From Paraclostridium dentum (GTDB taxonomy: Bacteria; Bacillota; Clostridia; Peptostreptococcales; Peptostreptococcaceae), in contig NZ_WIPK01000001.1 in NCBI RefSeq assembly GCF_012922555.1, forward strand, positions 682,001 to 746,000: a stretch of 64,000 nt of DNA, in the 5' to 3' direction. The notes beneath the pieces were generated by a model. It searched no databases. It saw only the letters and a list, made by a program, of their open reading frames with translations, and was not told the origin of the DNA. Of the stretch, positions 19,779 to 27,842 are shown piece after piece (position 1 is the first letter of the stretch; the number at the start of each line of letters is the position of its first letter). Both the position numbers and the translations under genes were made by a program.

Positions 19779-19817
19779 TATATACAGAAGTATTATAATA
19801 CATTAAAGGAGATTTAT

Positions 19818-20804
19818 ATGAAGTTAAAAGATAAAGTACAATCTTTACCTGAAACACCAGGCGTATATTTTATGAAAGATAAAGATAAAAATATAATGTA
19901 TGTAGGAAAATCAAAAGCTTTAAAAAATAGGGTATCTCAATATTTTTTACCATCATATAATCCATCAAAAAAAATTACAAGAATGATTAAATTTATAGAT
20001 GACATAGAAATAATAGAAACTGATACGGAACTAGATGCATTGGTATTAGAATGTAAGCTTATAAAAAAACTACAACCTATGTACAATACCCTTTTAAAAA
20101 ACGATAAAAAATATGCGTATTTAAAAATAAGCACCAACGAAGATTACCCATGTGTGGAATGTGTTCCAGAGAATAATTGTGATGGATTATATTTTGGACC
20201 ATATACATCAATTCAAAAATTAGAAAACATAGTAGAAGTTTTGAGCAAATACTTTAAATTAAGAACATGTAAAGGTAGTAATAAATTAAAAGGGTGTATA
20301 AATAGTGATTTAGGATTTTGCATGGCACCATGTAAAATCAAAAACAATAAACAGTATAGTTATTCTATAAATAAATTGATAGATACGCTTAATGGCGTAA
20401 ATTTAGACCTAATAAATGATTTAAATAAAAAAATAATAGAATCAGTGAATACGTTGGATTTTGAAAGAGCGTCAAAGTACAAAGAAAACTTAGATTGTAT
20501 AGAACTTATTTTAAGTAGAAGTGAAGTTATAAATTATATTAAATCAGAAAAGATAATAATAACATCTATAGATATTGATTGCACTAGAAAAAAAGTGTAT
20601 ATAATTAAGGGAAAAGATATAATGTACTCAAAAGTAGTAAAAAAAGATTTTAATGGCAAAAGTTTAAAAGAGCATTTCTATAAATGTTTTGAAGAAAATT
20701 CTTATATTGAAAAAAATAAAAATTATATAGAAAAAGAAGATTTAGACATGGCTAGTACAATATATAATTACTTAAAAAGTAAATCTAAACTAGATTTTAT
20801 TTAG
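19818..20804 (+). CDS. UvrC-like GIY-YIG endonuclease, short form (Cho-like)
   Basis: The N-terminal GIY-YIG nuclease is clear (GVYFM 15-19, IMYVGKSKALKNRVSQYF 26-43). Four cysteines, C151, C160, C168 and C172, match the cluster-ligand spacing of UvrC, and a UVR domain (LDFERASKYKENLD) lies near 215-230. At 328 residues it lacks the RNase-H-like 5' nuclease and helix-hairpin-helix regions of full UvrC (~600), so it resembles Cho, which makes only the 3' incision in nucleotide excision repair. GGAG lies upstream of the ATG. A full uvrC elsewhere in the genome would support an accessory role. Confidence 0.88.
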   Translation: MKLKDKVQSLPETPGVYFMKDKDKNIMYVGKSKALKNRVSQYFLPSYNPSKKITRMIKFIDDIEIIETDTELDALVLECKLIKKLQPMYNTLLKNDKKYAYLKISTNEDYPCVECVPENNCDGLYFGPYTSIQKLENIVEVLSKYFKLRTCKGSNKLKGCINSDLGFCMAPCKIKNNKQYSYSINKLIDTLNGVNLDLINDLNKKIIESVNTLDFERASKYKENLDCIELILSRSEVINYIKSEKIIITSIDIDCTRKKVYIIKGKDIMYSKVVKKDFNGKSLKEHFYKCFEENSYIEKNKNYIEKEDLDMASTIYNYLKSKSKLDFI

Positions 20805-20820
20805 ACACTTTGGTATAATA

Positions 20821-20870
20821 AAATAGTTTCAGTATAATTTTAAAAAAATAGATTATCGAAACTATTTTAT
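20821..20870 (+). terminator. terminator of the UvrC-like gene
   Basis: AAATAGTTTC (20821-20830) pairs with GAAACTATTT (20858-20867). Confidence 0.55.
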
Positions 20871-20917
20871 GGGTATAAATTAAATATTTAAAATATAATA
20901 AAAAATACTATATATAG

Positions 20918-20966
20918 CCCTCTTTAAAAATAAGTATAAATCAACTAATTTTAAAGAGGGTGTTTT
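20918..20966 (+). promoter_or_regulatory. hairpin upstream of the U32 peptidase gene
   Basis: CCCTCTTTAAAA (20918-20929) pairs perfectly with 20949-20960, followed by TGTTTT. It is either a second terminator or a leader structure 30 bp before the next ribosome-binding site. Confidence 0.45.
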
Positions 20967-20995
20967 AGATAATAATATCTTATAAAGGAGACGCT

Positions 20996-22237
20996 ATGCA
21001 AAGAATAGAATTATTAGCACCAGCAGGTGATTTAGAAAGATTAAAAACAGCATTTATATATGGAGCGGATGCCGTTTATATAGGTGGTGAAATATTTGGA
21101 ATGAGATCTGCTGCTAAGAACTTCAATAAAGAAGATATGGCAGAAGGTGTTAAATTTGCGCATGAAAGAGGCAAGCAAGTATTTGTTACTGTAAATATAA
21201 TACCTAGAAATGAAGAGTTTGAACAGTTAGAAGCTTACTTAAAAGAACTTGAAGAAATAGGTGTAGATGCGGTTATAGTAAGTGATCCAGGAGTATTTAG
21301 CGTAGTTAAAAAAATTGTGCCAAATATGGAAATACATATAAGTACTCAAGCTAGTACAACTAATGCTGCATCAGCTACATTTTGGTATAATCAAGGAGCA
21401 AAAAGGGTTGTTATGGCAAGAGAGTTATCTTTTGAAGAAATAAAAGAGATAAGAGACAATTCTCCAGAAGGTATGGATATAGAAGCATTTATACATGGCG
21501 CTATGTGCATGTCTTATTCAGGAAAATGTGTAATAAGTAACTATACAACAGGTAGAGATGCTAATAGAGGAGCTTGTGCACAATCTTGTAGATGGAAGTA
21601 CACATTGGTTGAGGAACAAGAAAATGGAGACTATGAAAAAGTCTTAGATGATGTAGATGCGGAGTTTTTCTTTAATACAAAAGATATGTGTATGATAAAC
21701 TATATTCCACAAATTATAGAAAGTGGAATAAACAGTTTTAAAATAGAGGGAAGAATGAAAACTGCATACTATGTAGCAACTACGGTTAGAGCTTATAGAA
21801 TGGCTATAGATGAGTATATGAAAGATCCTGAAAATTGGGAGTTTAATCCGATGTGGTTAGAAGAACTTAAAAAAGGAAGTCATAGACATTTTAGTGAAGG
21901 GTTCTACTTAGGAAAAACATCTACTAGAGATCAAAACTATGAATCTGCATCGTATGTAAGAAACTATGATTTTATAGGCGTAGTTAGAGGACATGAAGAA
22001 GAAAGTGAACTAGTTATAGTTGAACAAAGAAATAGAATGTTTGTAGGAGACGAAATAGAAATAATAGGGCCATATAAAGAAACAATGTATGGCAAAATTT
22101 TAGAAATGTACAATGAAGAGAATGAACCTATAGAATCTGCTCCACATGCAAAACAAATAGTAAAAATGAAATTAGACATACCGGTTGAAGAACATTATAT
22201 GTTAAGAAAGCCAATAACAACTATAAATGTATTATAA
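20996..22237 (+). CDS. U32-family peptidase (YegQ/RlhA/TrhP-like)
   Basis: U32 proteins were described as collagenase-like peptidases, and several members instead act in RNA hydroxylation with prephenate and Fe-S assembly. This 413-residue protein starts ELLAPAGDLERLKTAFIYGA and has YIGGEIFGMR, HGAMCMSYSGKC (~169-180), NRGACAQSCRW (~194-204) and SFKIEGRMKTAYYVA, the usual U32 signature region. The cysteines (C175, C180, C198, C202 area) fit Fe-S ligands. GGAG precedes the ATG. It is followed directly by its own terminator. Confidence 0.93.
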   Translation: MQRIELLAPAGDLERLKTAFIYGADAVYIGGEIFGMRSAAKNFNKEDMAEGVKFAHERGKQVFVTVNIIPRNEEFEQLEAYLKELEEIGVDAVIVSDPGVFSVVKKIVPNMEIHISTQASTTNAASATFWYNQGAKRVVMARELSFEEIKEIRDNSPEGMDIEAFIHGAMCMSYSGKCVISNYTTGRDANRGACAQSCRWKYTLVEEQENGDYEKVLDDVDAEFFFNTKDMCMINYIPQIIESGINSFKIEGRMKTAYYVATTVRAYRMAIDEYMKDPENWEFNPMWLEELKKGSHRHFSEGFYLGKTSTRDQNYESASYVRNYDFIGVVRGHEEESELVIVEQRNRMFVGDEIEIIGPYKETMYGKILEMYNEENEPIESAPHAKQIVKMKLDIPVEEHYMLRKPITTINVL

Positions 22238-22241
22238 TAAT

Positions 22242-22277
22242 AAAACCAGAAGTTATATTTAGCTTCTGGTTTTTTAT
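22242..22277 (+). terminator. terminator of the U32 peptidase gene
   Basis: AAACCAGAAG pairs with CTTCTGGTTT (22263-22272) and a T run follows. Confidence 0.9.
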
Positions 22278-22358
22278 TATTATAATATATAAACGTATTG
22301 AAAAATAAAATAATTAATAATAATATAGATATATACAAACCTAAGGGGGCAATAAATT

Positions 22359-22892
22359 ATGAATATAGCAATTATGAAAAATAATCAATCAATAACTTTA
22401 AGAGAATCCACAAAGGAAGATGCACAAAGTATTATAAAGTTTTATAATACTGTAGGAGCTGAAACTACATATTTATCATTTGGAGGAGATGAATACAATG
22501 TAAGTTTAGAACAGCAAGAAGCTATGATTGAATCAACTAATTCATCTGATAATAACTTTATGATACTTGCTTTAGTAGATGATAAAATAATAGGAATAGG
22601 AACGATATCATCAAATCAAAAGAAAAAAGGTAAGCATGTAGGTATATTAGGTATAGTAATAACTGAAAAATATTGTGATTTAGGACTTGGAAAAATAATG
22701 ATGGATTGTTTAATAGACTGGTGTAGAGATAATAAAATAACTACAAAGATATCACTTTCAGTAAGAGAAGATAATCCAAGAGCTATAGCTCTGTATAAAA
22801 AATGTGGATTTGAAGTAGAAGGTATATTAAAAAATGAAACTTATATAGATGGAGAATTCTTTAATATAGTTTGTATGGGGATGATTTTGTAA
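22359..22892 (+). CDS. GNAT-family N-acetyltransferase
   Basis: Predicted acetyl-CoA-dependent acetyltransferase of 177 residues. The first ~10 residues are an extension before ITLRESTKEDAQSIIKFYN. The acetyl-CoA-binding core is GLGKIMMDCLIDWC (~109-122), with VREDNPRAIALYKKCGFEVEG (motif B) and a C-terminal strand. The sequence resembles RimJ/RimL-type or spermidine-type enzymes only in general. The ATG has AAGGGGGC upstream. The acceptor is unknown. Confidence 0.88.
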   Translation: MNIAIMKNNQSITLRESTKEDAQSIIKFYNTVGAETTYLSFGGDEYNVSLEQQEAMIESTNSSDNNFMILALVDDKIIGIGTISSNQKKKGKHVGILGIVITEKYCDLGLGKIMMDCLIDWCRDNKITTKISLSVREDNPRAIALYKKCGFEVEGILKNETYIDGEFFNIVCMGMIL

Positions 22893-22929
22893 TTTAAATT
22901 AATTAAATAAATTAAGTAATATAAATAGC

Positions 22930-22975
22930 CCCCCTCCTATATATTAGTACTATAGTTCTAATATATAGGAGGGGG
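22930..22975 (+). promoter_or_regulatory. 17-bp perfect hairpin burying the Shine-Dalgarno of the YkvI-like gene
   Basis: CCCCCTCCTATATATTA (22930-22946) pairs base for base with 22959-22975; the right arm contains AGGAGGGGG, the only good ribosome-binding site for the next gene. The loop (22947-22958) is itself partly palindromic. No T run follows, so it is not a simple terminator. Translation would require melting the stem. Confidence 0.7.
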
Positions 22976-22980
22976 TTAAA

Positions 22981-24030
22981 ATTACTAAAAACATAAAAGA
23001 GATAGTTTTGCTATCTGGGGCATTTTTATCGGTATGTATAGGATCCGGTTTTGCTACAGGTCAAGAAATACTACAGTTTTTTTCATCTCAAGGGAGTAAG
23101 AGCATATTATCAGGAATTGTATGCATGATTATTATGATGTATTGTGGATCAAAGTTATTTATAATAGGAAAATCAAAAAAATTAAAATATAGTAATGATA
23201 TATTTTTATATTTATTTGGCGAGAAATTAGGCCGTGTATTTAAAATAATAATACCAGTCTTTTCACTTTGCAGCTTTATAGTTATGATTGCAGGAGCAGG
23301 AGCTGCTATGAATCAATACTATGGAATAGACAAAAATCTAGGCGGATTATTACTTGCAATTATAACTATGATATCTGTTATATTAGGTATGAACAAAGTA
23401 ATAGATATATTAGGGAGTATAGGTCCAATAATTGCAATAGTTGCAATAGCTGTAAGCTTAAAAACTATAAATATAAACTATGAAAATTTATATAACATAG
23501 ATTATATAGTGAATAACTTAGAAATGACAAAAGCTATTGATAGTTGGCCTATAGCAGCTTTTGTATATAGTGGACTGAATATAATCTTTGCAACACCATT
23601 TCTAGTAGGAGCAGGAAAAACTGTACATAATATAAAGAACTGTAAATATGCAGGTATTATAGGTGGGTTAATACTTATATTATCTGCTATGTTTATAAAT
23701 ATAGCTCTTTTATCAGATATTCAAAATACATATAATCAAGAAATTCCAACTTTATATATGGCAAAACAGATATCTCCACTAGTTGGAAGTGTTTTTTCTG
23801 TAATACTTATAGCTGGTATATATACTACAGCAGCTCCACTTCTTTGGAATGTATGTAGCAGTTGTTATTTAGAAAAATCAAAAGGTTTTAATATAATGGC
23901 TGTACTTTGTACTATACTAGGGATAATGGGAGGTATGCTTCCTTTTTCATATCTTGTAAGTTTTATGTACCCTATATCAGGGACTATAGGAGTTTTAATA
24001 ATTATATCTTTAATTTTTAGAAAGTGTTAA
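22981..24030 (+). CDS. YkvI-like integral membrane transporter, probable ATT start
   Basis: Polytopic membrane protein with about ten hydrophobic segments. The motif SVCIGSGFATGQEILQFFSS near the N-terminus is characteristic of the YkvI family, distant relatives of amino-acid/sodium symporters. In-frame stop TAG at 22966 limits the start to 22969-23010, where no ATG or GTG exists. ATT at 22981 lies five bases after the GGAGGGGG run and would give TKNIKEIV before LLSGAF, the usual N-terminal length. TTG at 23008 would trim the first helix and has only a weak AGAGAT. The SD is buried in the hairpin upstream. Confidence 0.8.
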   Translation: MTKNIKEIVLLSGAFLSVCIGSGFATGQEILQFFSSQGSKSILSGIVCMIIMMYCGSKLFIIGKSKKLKYSNDIFLYLFGEKLGRVFKIIIPVFSLCSFIVMIAGAGAAMNQYYGIDKNLGGLLLAIITMISVILGMNKVIDILGSIGPIIAIVAIAVSLKTININYENLYNIDYIVNNLEMTKAIDSWPIAAFVYSGLNIIFATPFLVGAGKTVHNIKNCKYAGIIGGLILILSAMFINIALLSDIQNTYNQEIPTLYMAKQISPLVGSVFSVILIAGIYTTAAPLLWNVCSSCYLEKSKGFNIMAVLCTILGIMGGMLPFSYLVSFMYPISGTIGVLIIISLIFRKC

Positions 24031-24046
24031 CACTTTCTTTTTTTAT
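24019..24046 (+). terminator. terminator overlapping the stop codon of the YkvI-like gene
   Basis: AGAAAGTG (24019-24026), loop TTAA containing the TAA stop, CACTTTCT (24031-24038), then a T run. Confidence 0.85.
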
Positions 24047-24118
24047 TTTTAATATAAAATTACGAAATACAAATAAATATATAATGTTTAGTTTAAATAT
24101 GGAAGAGTTTGAAAATTT

Positions 24119-25459
24119 ATGTTAATATTTAAACTAAAGGGGGTGGGGAAGATAGATATTGTCGACTTAATTTTCATGGGGATACCAGAGGGATTAGTAT
24201 TTTTTACATCACTGAGCTTAATAGTAGAAAAAAGAATAAGAAAAATACAAATACTTTATATGTCATTAATATACTCGGTTTTATGCTATTTTATAAAAAA
24301 TATTTTTCCAAATGGTATAAGTACAATTATTGTCATAGGAATAATAATTACGATTATGCAGATTTTTTCAAAAGTAAAGTTTATAAGATGTGTAGTCACT
24401 ACTATAATCACAGCATCAACATTGTTTTGCTTGGAGATAATATCCGTAACATTTATAAATGTTATAGGGGTTAATTTAGACTATGTTTTAAAAAATCAGA
24501 TTTTAAAAATTTTGATATACTATATCCCTATATCTATTATGTTCATGTTTATAAATATGTTTAAGTATCAAAAATTTATTAAGGAAATTGATAGTACTAG
24601 TAAGGTGTATAAAAGTAAAAAAATAGAAGGACTAATATTTTATATAAGTACTTGCATAATTACAGTTGTTGGAATCGTTGTATTTATTGTATATGAAAAT
24701 AAAAGTTTGAAATATGAGATTTCACAATTTTTAACATTGTTTTTGATGTCTGGATTTGTTTTAATCCTTTCAGGAATGTTATTAGTACTTATAAATTATA
24801 ATAAAAGAAAAGCTTTAAATGAAATCCAACAAAATCTTATGCAAAATAACTTAAAACAAATGGAAGATACTGTTGATGCATTAAGAATGCAAAGGCACGA
24901 TTATATGAATCACTTACAGGTTATATTAATGCAAGTATCAAGTGGAAAAAACGAAGATGCTAGAAAATACATACTTGGATTATCGGAAGATGCAAGTAGT
25001 GGGTTAAGTTGTTTTTGTACAGGAAGTTCATATATGGATGCAATTTTAAATACTAAAAAGAGAAGAGCTTTAAGATATGATATACAATTAACTGCGTGTA
25101 TAGATAGTATATTAGAAGATATAGAACTATCAGATTCAGAACTTAGTTCAGTAATTTTAAATATAATAGATAATGCTATAGATGAATTAAAGAAATACGA
25201 TAAAGAATATAAATATATCCATGTTGATATATATAGTGATATAGACTACCATAATATTTCTATAAAAAATAACGGTAGTAAGATTAAAGATATGAAAAAA
25301 ATCTTTGAACTTGGATACTCATCAAAAGGTAAAAATAGAGGATTTGGATTGTACTCAATTAAAAAATTATTAGAATCTCATAAATGTAATATTGAGGTCT
25401 ATAGTGATGATATGGAAACTGAATTTAGTATTCAAATACCTATAATGCAAAGAGCGTAA
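24119..25459 (+). CDS. AgrC-type sensor histidine kinase (GHKL)
   Basis: Membrane sensor kinase. Residues ~14-225 hold six or seven hydrophobic segments; then a dimerisation helix with phosphoacceptor histidine 260 in RHDYMNHLQV, an N-box NIIDNAIDEL (~348-357), and a G-box KGKNRGFGLYSIKKLL (~407-422). This AgrC/NatK-like layout usually senses peptides or small signals. No response regulator or agrD/agrB is next to it, so it is an orphan here. The start is uncertain: ATG 24119 has a weak site, GTG 24143 lies within an AGGGGGTGGGG stretch, and ATG 24176 has none. Confidence 0.88.
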   Translation: MLIFKLKGVGKIDIVDLIFMGIPEGLVFFTSLSLIVEKRIRKIQILYMSLIYSVLCYFIKNIFPNGISTIIVIGIIITIMQIFSKVKFIRCVVTTIITASTLFCLEIISVTFINVIGVNLDYVLKNQILKILIYYIPISIMFMFINMFKYQKFIKEIDSTSKVYKSKKIEGLIFYISTCIITVVGIVVFIVYENKSLKYEISQFLTLFLMSGFVLILSGMLLVLINYNKRKALNEIQQNLMQNNLKQMEDTVDALRMQRHDYMNHLQVILMQVSSGKNEDARKYILGLSEDASSGLSCFCTGSSYMDAILNTKKRRALRYDIQLTACIDSILEDIELSDSELSSVILNIIDNAIDELKKYDKEYKYIHVDIYSDIDYHNISIKNNGSKIKDMKKIFELGYSSKGKNRGFGLYSIKKLLESHKCNIEVYSDDMETEFSIQIPIMQRA

Positions 25460-25473
25460 AACGCTCTTTTTTT
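25450..25473 (+). terminator. terminator of the kinase gene
   Basis: AAGAGCG (25450-25456) pairs with CGCTCTT (25462-25468), overlapping the stop codon, followed by T residues. Confidence 0.85.
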
Positions 25474-25561
25474 GTGATTAAATAAAATCTAGGTTTAATT
25501 TTAAACAAATTTATAAAATCAACATACTCTAGTATAGACGTTATTATGTAGGAGGTTTTAT

Positions 25562-26254
25562 ATGGACAATAAGATTGAATGTAAAATTAATAATTCTTGT
25601 GTAGGGGAATATCTACTAAAAAAAGAAACGGAGTTTTTAAAATATGAAATTACTTATCCTAAGATTTTAATTTATCCTAAATATATTTATCATAATGATT
25701 ATAATAAGGAAATAATCCAAAGTATAAACACAATAATTTATAATGATATAATTAAATTTAAAGATAATTTAGAAAAAGAATCGCTGAACTATAAAAAAAT
25801 TTATGAAAAAGGAGATGTTAAATTTAAATATGAAGGCTATTCAAACTTTGATGTAACTTATGATAAAAATAATTTTATAAGCATACCCGTTGAGTTTTAC
25901 GAGTTTACTGGCGGAGCACATGGTATGACTTACTTGGAATCTTACAATTATGATTTAGATACAGGTGAGAAAGTTTTATTAAATGATTTATTTAAGAAAG
26001 GTGTAGATTATAAAAAAATTATCAATGCTTATATACAAAGTTATATTGAAAAAAACAAGGAGATATTCTTTGAAGGAAATGAGGGATTTAAAGGTATAAA
26101 AGATAATCAAGAATTTTATATGACTGATGATAACTTAGTAGTATACTTTGAAATTTATGAGATAGCTCCATATTATGTTTCAATTCCTAAATTTAATATT
26201 CCTTTAAAAGAAATTGAACAATATTTAAACCTTAAATATATATGCATACAATAA
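25562..26254 (+). CDS. DUF4163/DUF3298 (RsiV-like) domain protein
   Basis: The 230-residue protein has the two-part fold seen in RsiV and PdaC extracellular regions: an N-terminal part with ITYPKILIYPKY and a C-terminal part with VEFYEFTGGAHGMTYLESYNYDLDTG and VLLNDLF. In RsiV this region binds lysozyme. Here there is no signal peptide or membrane helix, so a cytoplasmic or non-classical location is suggested. AGGAGG precedes the ATG. Function unknown; a 76-aa membrane protein follows 48 nt later. Confidence 0.8.
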   Translation: MDNKIECKINNSCVGEYLLKKETEFLKYEITYPKILIYPKYIYHNDYNKEIIQSINTIIYNDIIKFKDNLEKESLNYKKIYEKGDVKFKYEGYSNFDVTYDKNNFISIPVEFYEFTGGAHGMTYLESYNYDLDTGEKVLLNDLFKKGVDYKKIINAYIQSYIEKNKEIFFEGNEGFKGIKDNQEFYMTDDNLVVYFEIYEIAPYYVSIPKFNIPLKEIEQYLNLKYICIQ

Positions 26255-26302
26255 AATAAAAAAAGTAACACTAATCATAATTATATAAAAAGGAGTAGTT
26301 TT

Positions 26303-26533
26303 ATGTTTAGTGTTGCACCAATTGAATATGTAGGGTATTTAGCTTCTGTATTTATAGTAATTTCACTAATGATGACATCTATAGTGCAACTTAGAGTGAT
26401 AAACTCTATAGGATGTATTTTATTTGTCATATATGGTGTAAGTGTAAATGCATATCCAGTGGCTATATCAAATTTTCTTATTGTGCTTATTAATTTTTAT
26501 AATTTATATAAGTTATCTAGGAAAAACAATTGA
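26303..26533 (+). CDS. small YgjV-like inner-membrane protein
   Basis: 76 residues with about three hydrophobic segments (EYVGYLASVFIVISLMM, VINSIGCILFVIYG, VAISNFLIVLINFYNLY) and a basic C-terminus. The pattern I-E-x-x-G-Y-L-A-S, S-I-x-x-L-R, and Y-G-V-x-x-x-A-x-P-V-x-x-x-N resembles the YgjV family of small membrane proteins of unknown function. AAGGAG precedes the ATG. A long terminator hairpin follows. Confidence 0.75.
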   Translation: MFSVAPIEYVGYLASVFIVISLMMTSIVQLRVINSIGCILFVIYGVSVNAYPVAISNFLIVLINFYNLYKLSRKNN

Positions 26534-26534
26534 T

Positions 26535-26580
26535 AAAACAAAATGACTTATAATTTTAAATTATAGGTCATTTTGTTTTG
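26535..26580 (+). terminator. terminator of the small membrane protein gene
   Basis: Near-perfect arms of about 22 nt (26535-26556 with 26558-26579), ending in TTTTGTTTT. Confidence 0.85.
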
Positions 26581-26669
26581 AATTATAAAATACAAATAGA
26601 AACAAAAATATATTCATTTCATATATTAGAAATAGAACTTATTATAAAAAATGTGTAGGGGGTTTTAGC

Positions 26670-27560
26670 GTGAATGATAATAATATACACTTGATGTATT
26701 TTAAGTATTTATATAAAAAGGGACTTATAAGTAAAACTACTTATGAAAAAGCAAAAAGGGATTTAAATGATAAGAGAAATAAATTAGTAACTATAAAGTC
26801 AACTTTTAATGAAAATTATGTATCTGTAAATGGAGAAGATGATAGGTTAATAGCTAATAAAGAAGATAGCCAATTATCAGATAGGTTTATTTTACAAGAT
26901 ATAGATAATGGTAATGTTTTAATTCAAACTCAAGAAGGTTATTATATTAAAATAGATTCTAAAAATGATTTTTTATTTGCATCGGTTCAAGAAAAGGAAA
27001 ATGCAACAATATTTACTTTAATGCCTATAAATGATAAAGAAGTAGCATTAAAATCAGATGGTGGATACTATGTAAAAGTAGAAACTAATGGATATTTAGT
27101 AGCTAACGATTTAATTCAAAACGAAAGGACGTCTTTTAAAATCAAAGAAGTAACTAAAATAGAGTACACTGATATAGTAATGATTTCTGTATCAGAAGAA
27201 AGGTTTGTTACCGCAATAGATGGTGGTGGATCATACTTATCGGCAACTGAGTTCAATCAAACCGCTAATGAGGAATTTAATATTTTACAATTTTTAGATG
27301 GTAATGCTATTATACAAACCCAAAAAGGATATTATGTAAGGATAGGAGAAGGAGGCTTATTAATAGCTGATACGAAAAAAATGGAAGAAGCTTCATTATT
27401 TAGAGGAGAAAATACAGGGGATCTTTCTAAAGTCTTAAAAACGATAGATGGAAATATTGTAAGAGTTAGGGATACAGACAAATACTTAGTTGCAGATTCA
27501 AAAGAAATAACCGAAAGTAGTAAATTCAATATTTATAAATCTGTTAGACCTGGCAATTAG
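26670..27560 (+). CDS. tandem beta-trefoil (fascin-like) repeat protein
   Basis: The 296-residue protein has a short N-terminal helical piece (FKYLYKKGLISKTTYEKAKR) like a SHOCT-type adaptor. Two trefoil-like halves follow (about 45-165 and 175-290), each made of repeats such as VSVNGEDDRLIANKE, VLIQTQEGYYIKI and AIIQTQKGYYVRIGE, where the phrase IQTQ-x-GYY occurs in both halves. Fascin-type trefoils bind actin or sugars; in bacteria the ligand is usually unknown. GTG start with TAGGGGG seven bases upstream. No signal peptide, so it is likely cytoplasmic. Confidence 0.7.
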   Translation: MNDNNIHLMYFKYLYKKGLISKTTYEKAKRDLNDKRNKLVTIKSTFNENYVSVNGEDDRLIANKEDSQLSDRFILQDIDNGNVLIQTQEGYYIKIDSKNDFLFASVQEKENATIFTLMPINDKEVALKSDGGYYVKVETNGYLVANDLIQNERTSFKIKEVTKIEYTDIVMISVSEERFVTAIDGGGSYLSATEFNQTANEEFNILQFLDGNAIIQTQKGYYVRIGEGGLLIADTKKMEEASLFRGENTGDLSKVLKTIDGNIVRVRDTDKYLVADSKEITESSKFNIYKSVRPGN

Positions 27561-27676
27561 ATAAATTTTAGAATTATTCATATTAAGTTCATATTAAATT
27601 CATAAAAGTGCATTATTATTTAAATATAGGATATACCTCCCAAATAAGTAATAATACAACCCTAAAAACAAAAACA

Positions 27677-27726
27677 TTAACCCTAAAAAAAATAGATGCA
27701 TTATGCATCTATTTTTTTAGGGTTAA
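27677..27726 (+). terminator. long hairpin terminator after the trefoil gene
   Basis: TTAACCCTAAAAAAAATAG (27677-27695) and flanking bases pair with 27703-27726 around TGCATTATGCA, giving a stem of more than 20 bp with internal T run. It is the main feature of the 282-nt gap 27561-27842; a direct repeat AACCCTAAAAA lies just before it. I see no gene in that gap. Confidence 0.75.
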
Positions 27727-27842
27727 AATTGTATGGGTACAAATAGCAAAAACTTTAAAATTTTACAAAAATTGTATCGTTATTATCTTTTATAATATAC
27801 AATCAAAACATAGACTTGAATCAAAAGGGGGATGTTTTGATT

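Noticed and set aside
20918-20966. T-box or riboswitch before the U32 peptidase
   Set aside because: Only a simple hairpin is present; no T-box sequence or conserved aptamer core.
27608-27842. 80-codon open frame between the trefoil protein and the aminotransferase
   Set aside because: It runs through a long terminator hairpin and overlaps the aminotransferase start; composition is that of AT-rich non-coding DNA and no ribosome-binding site precedes it.
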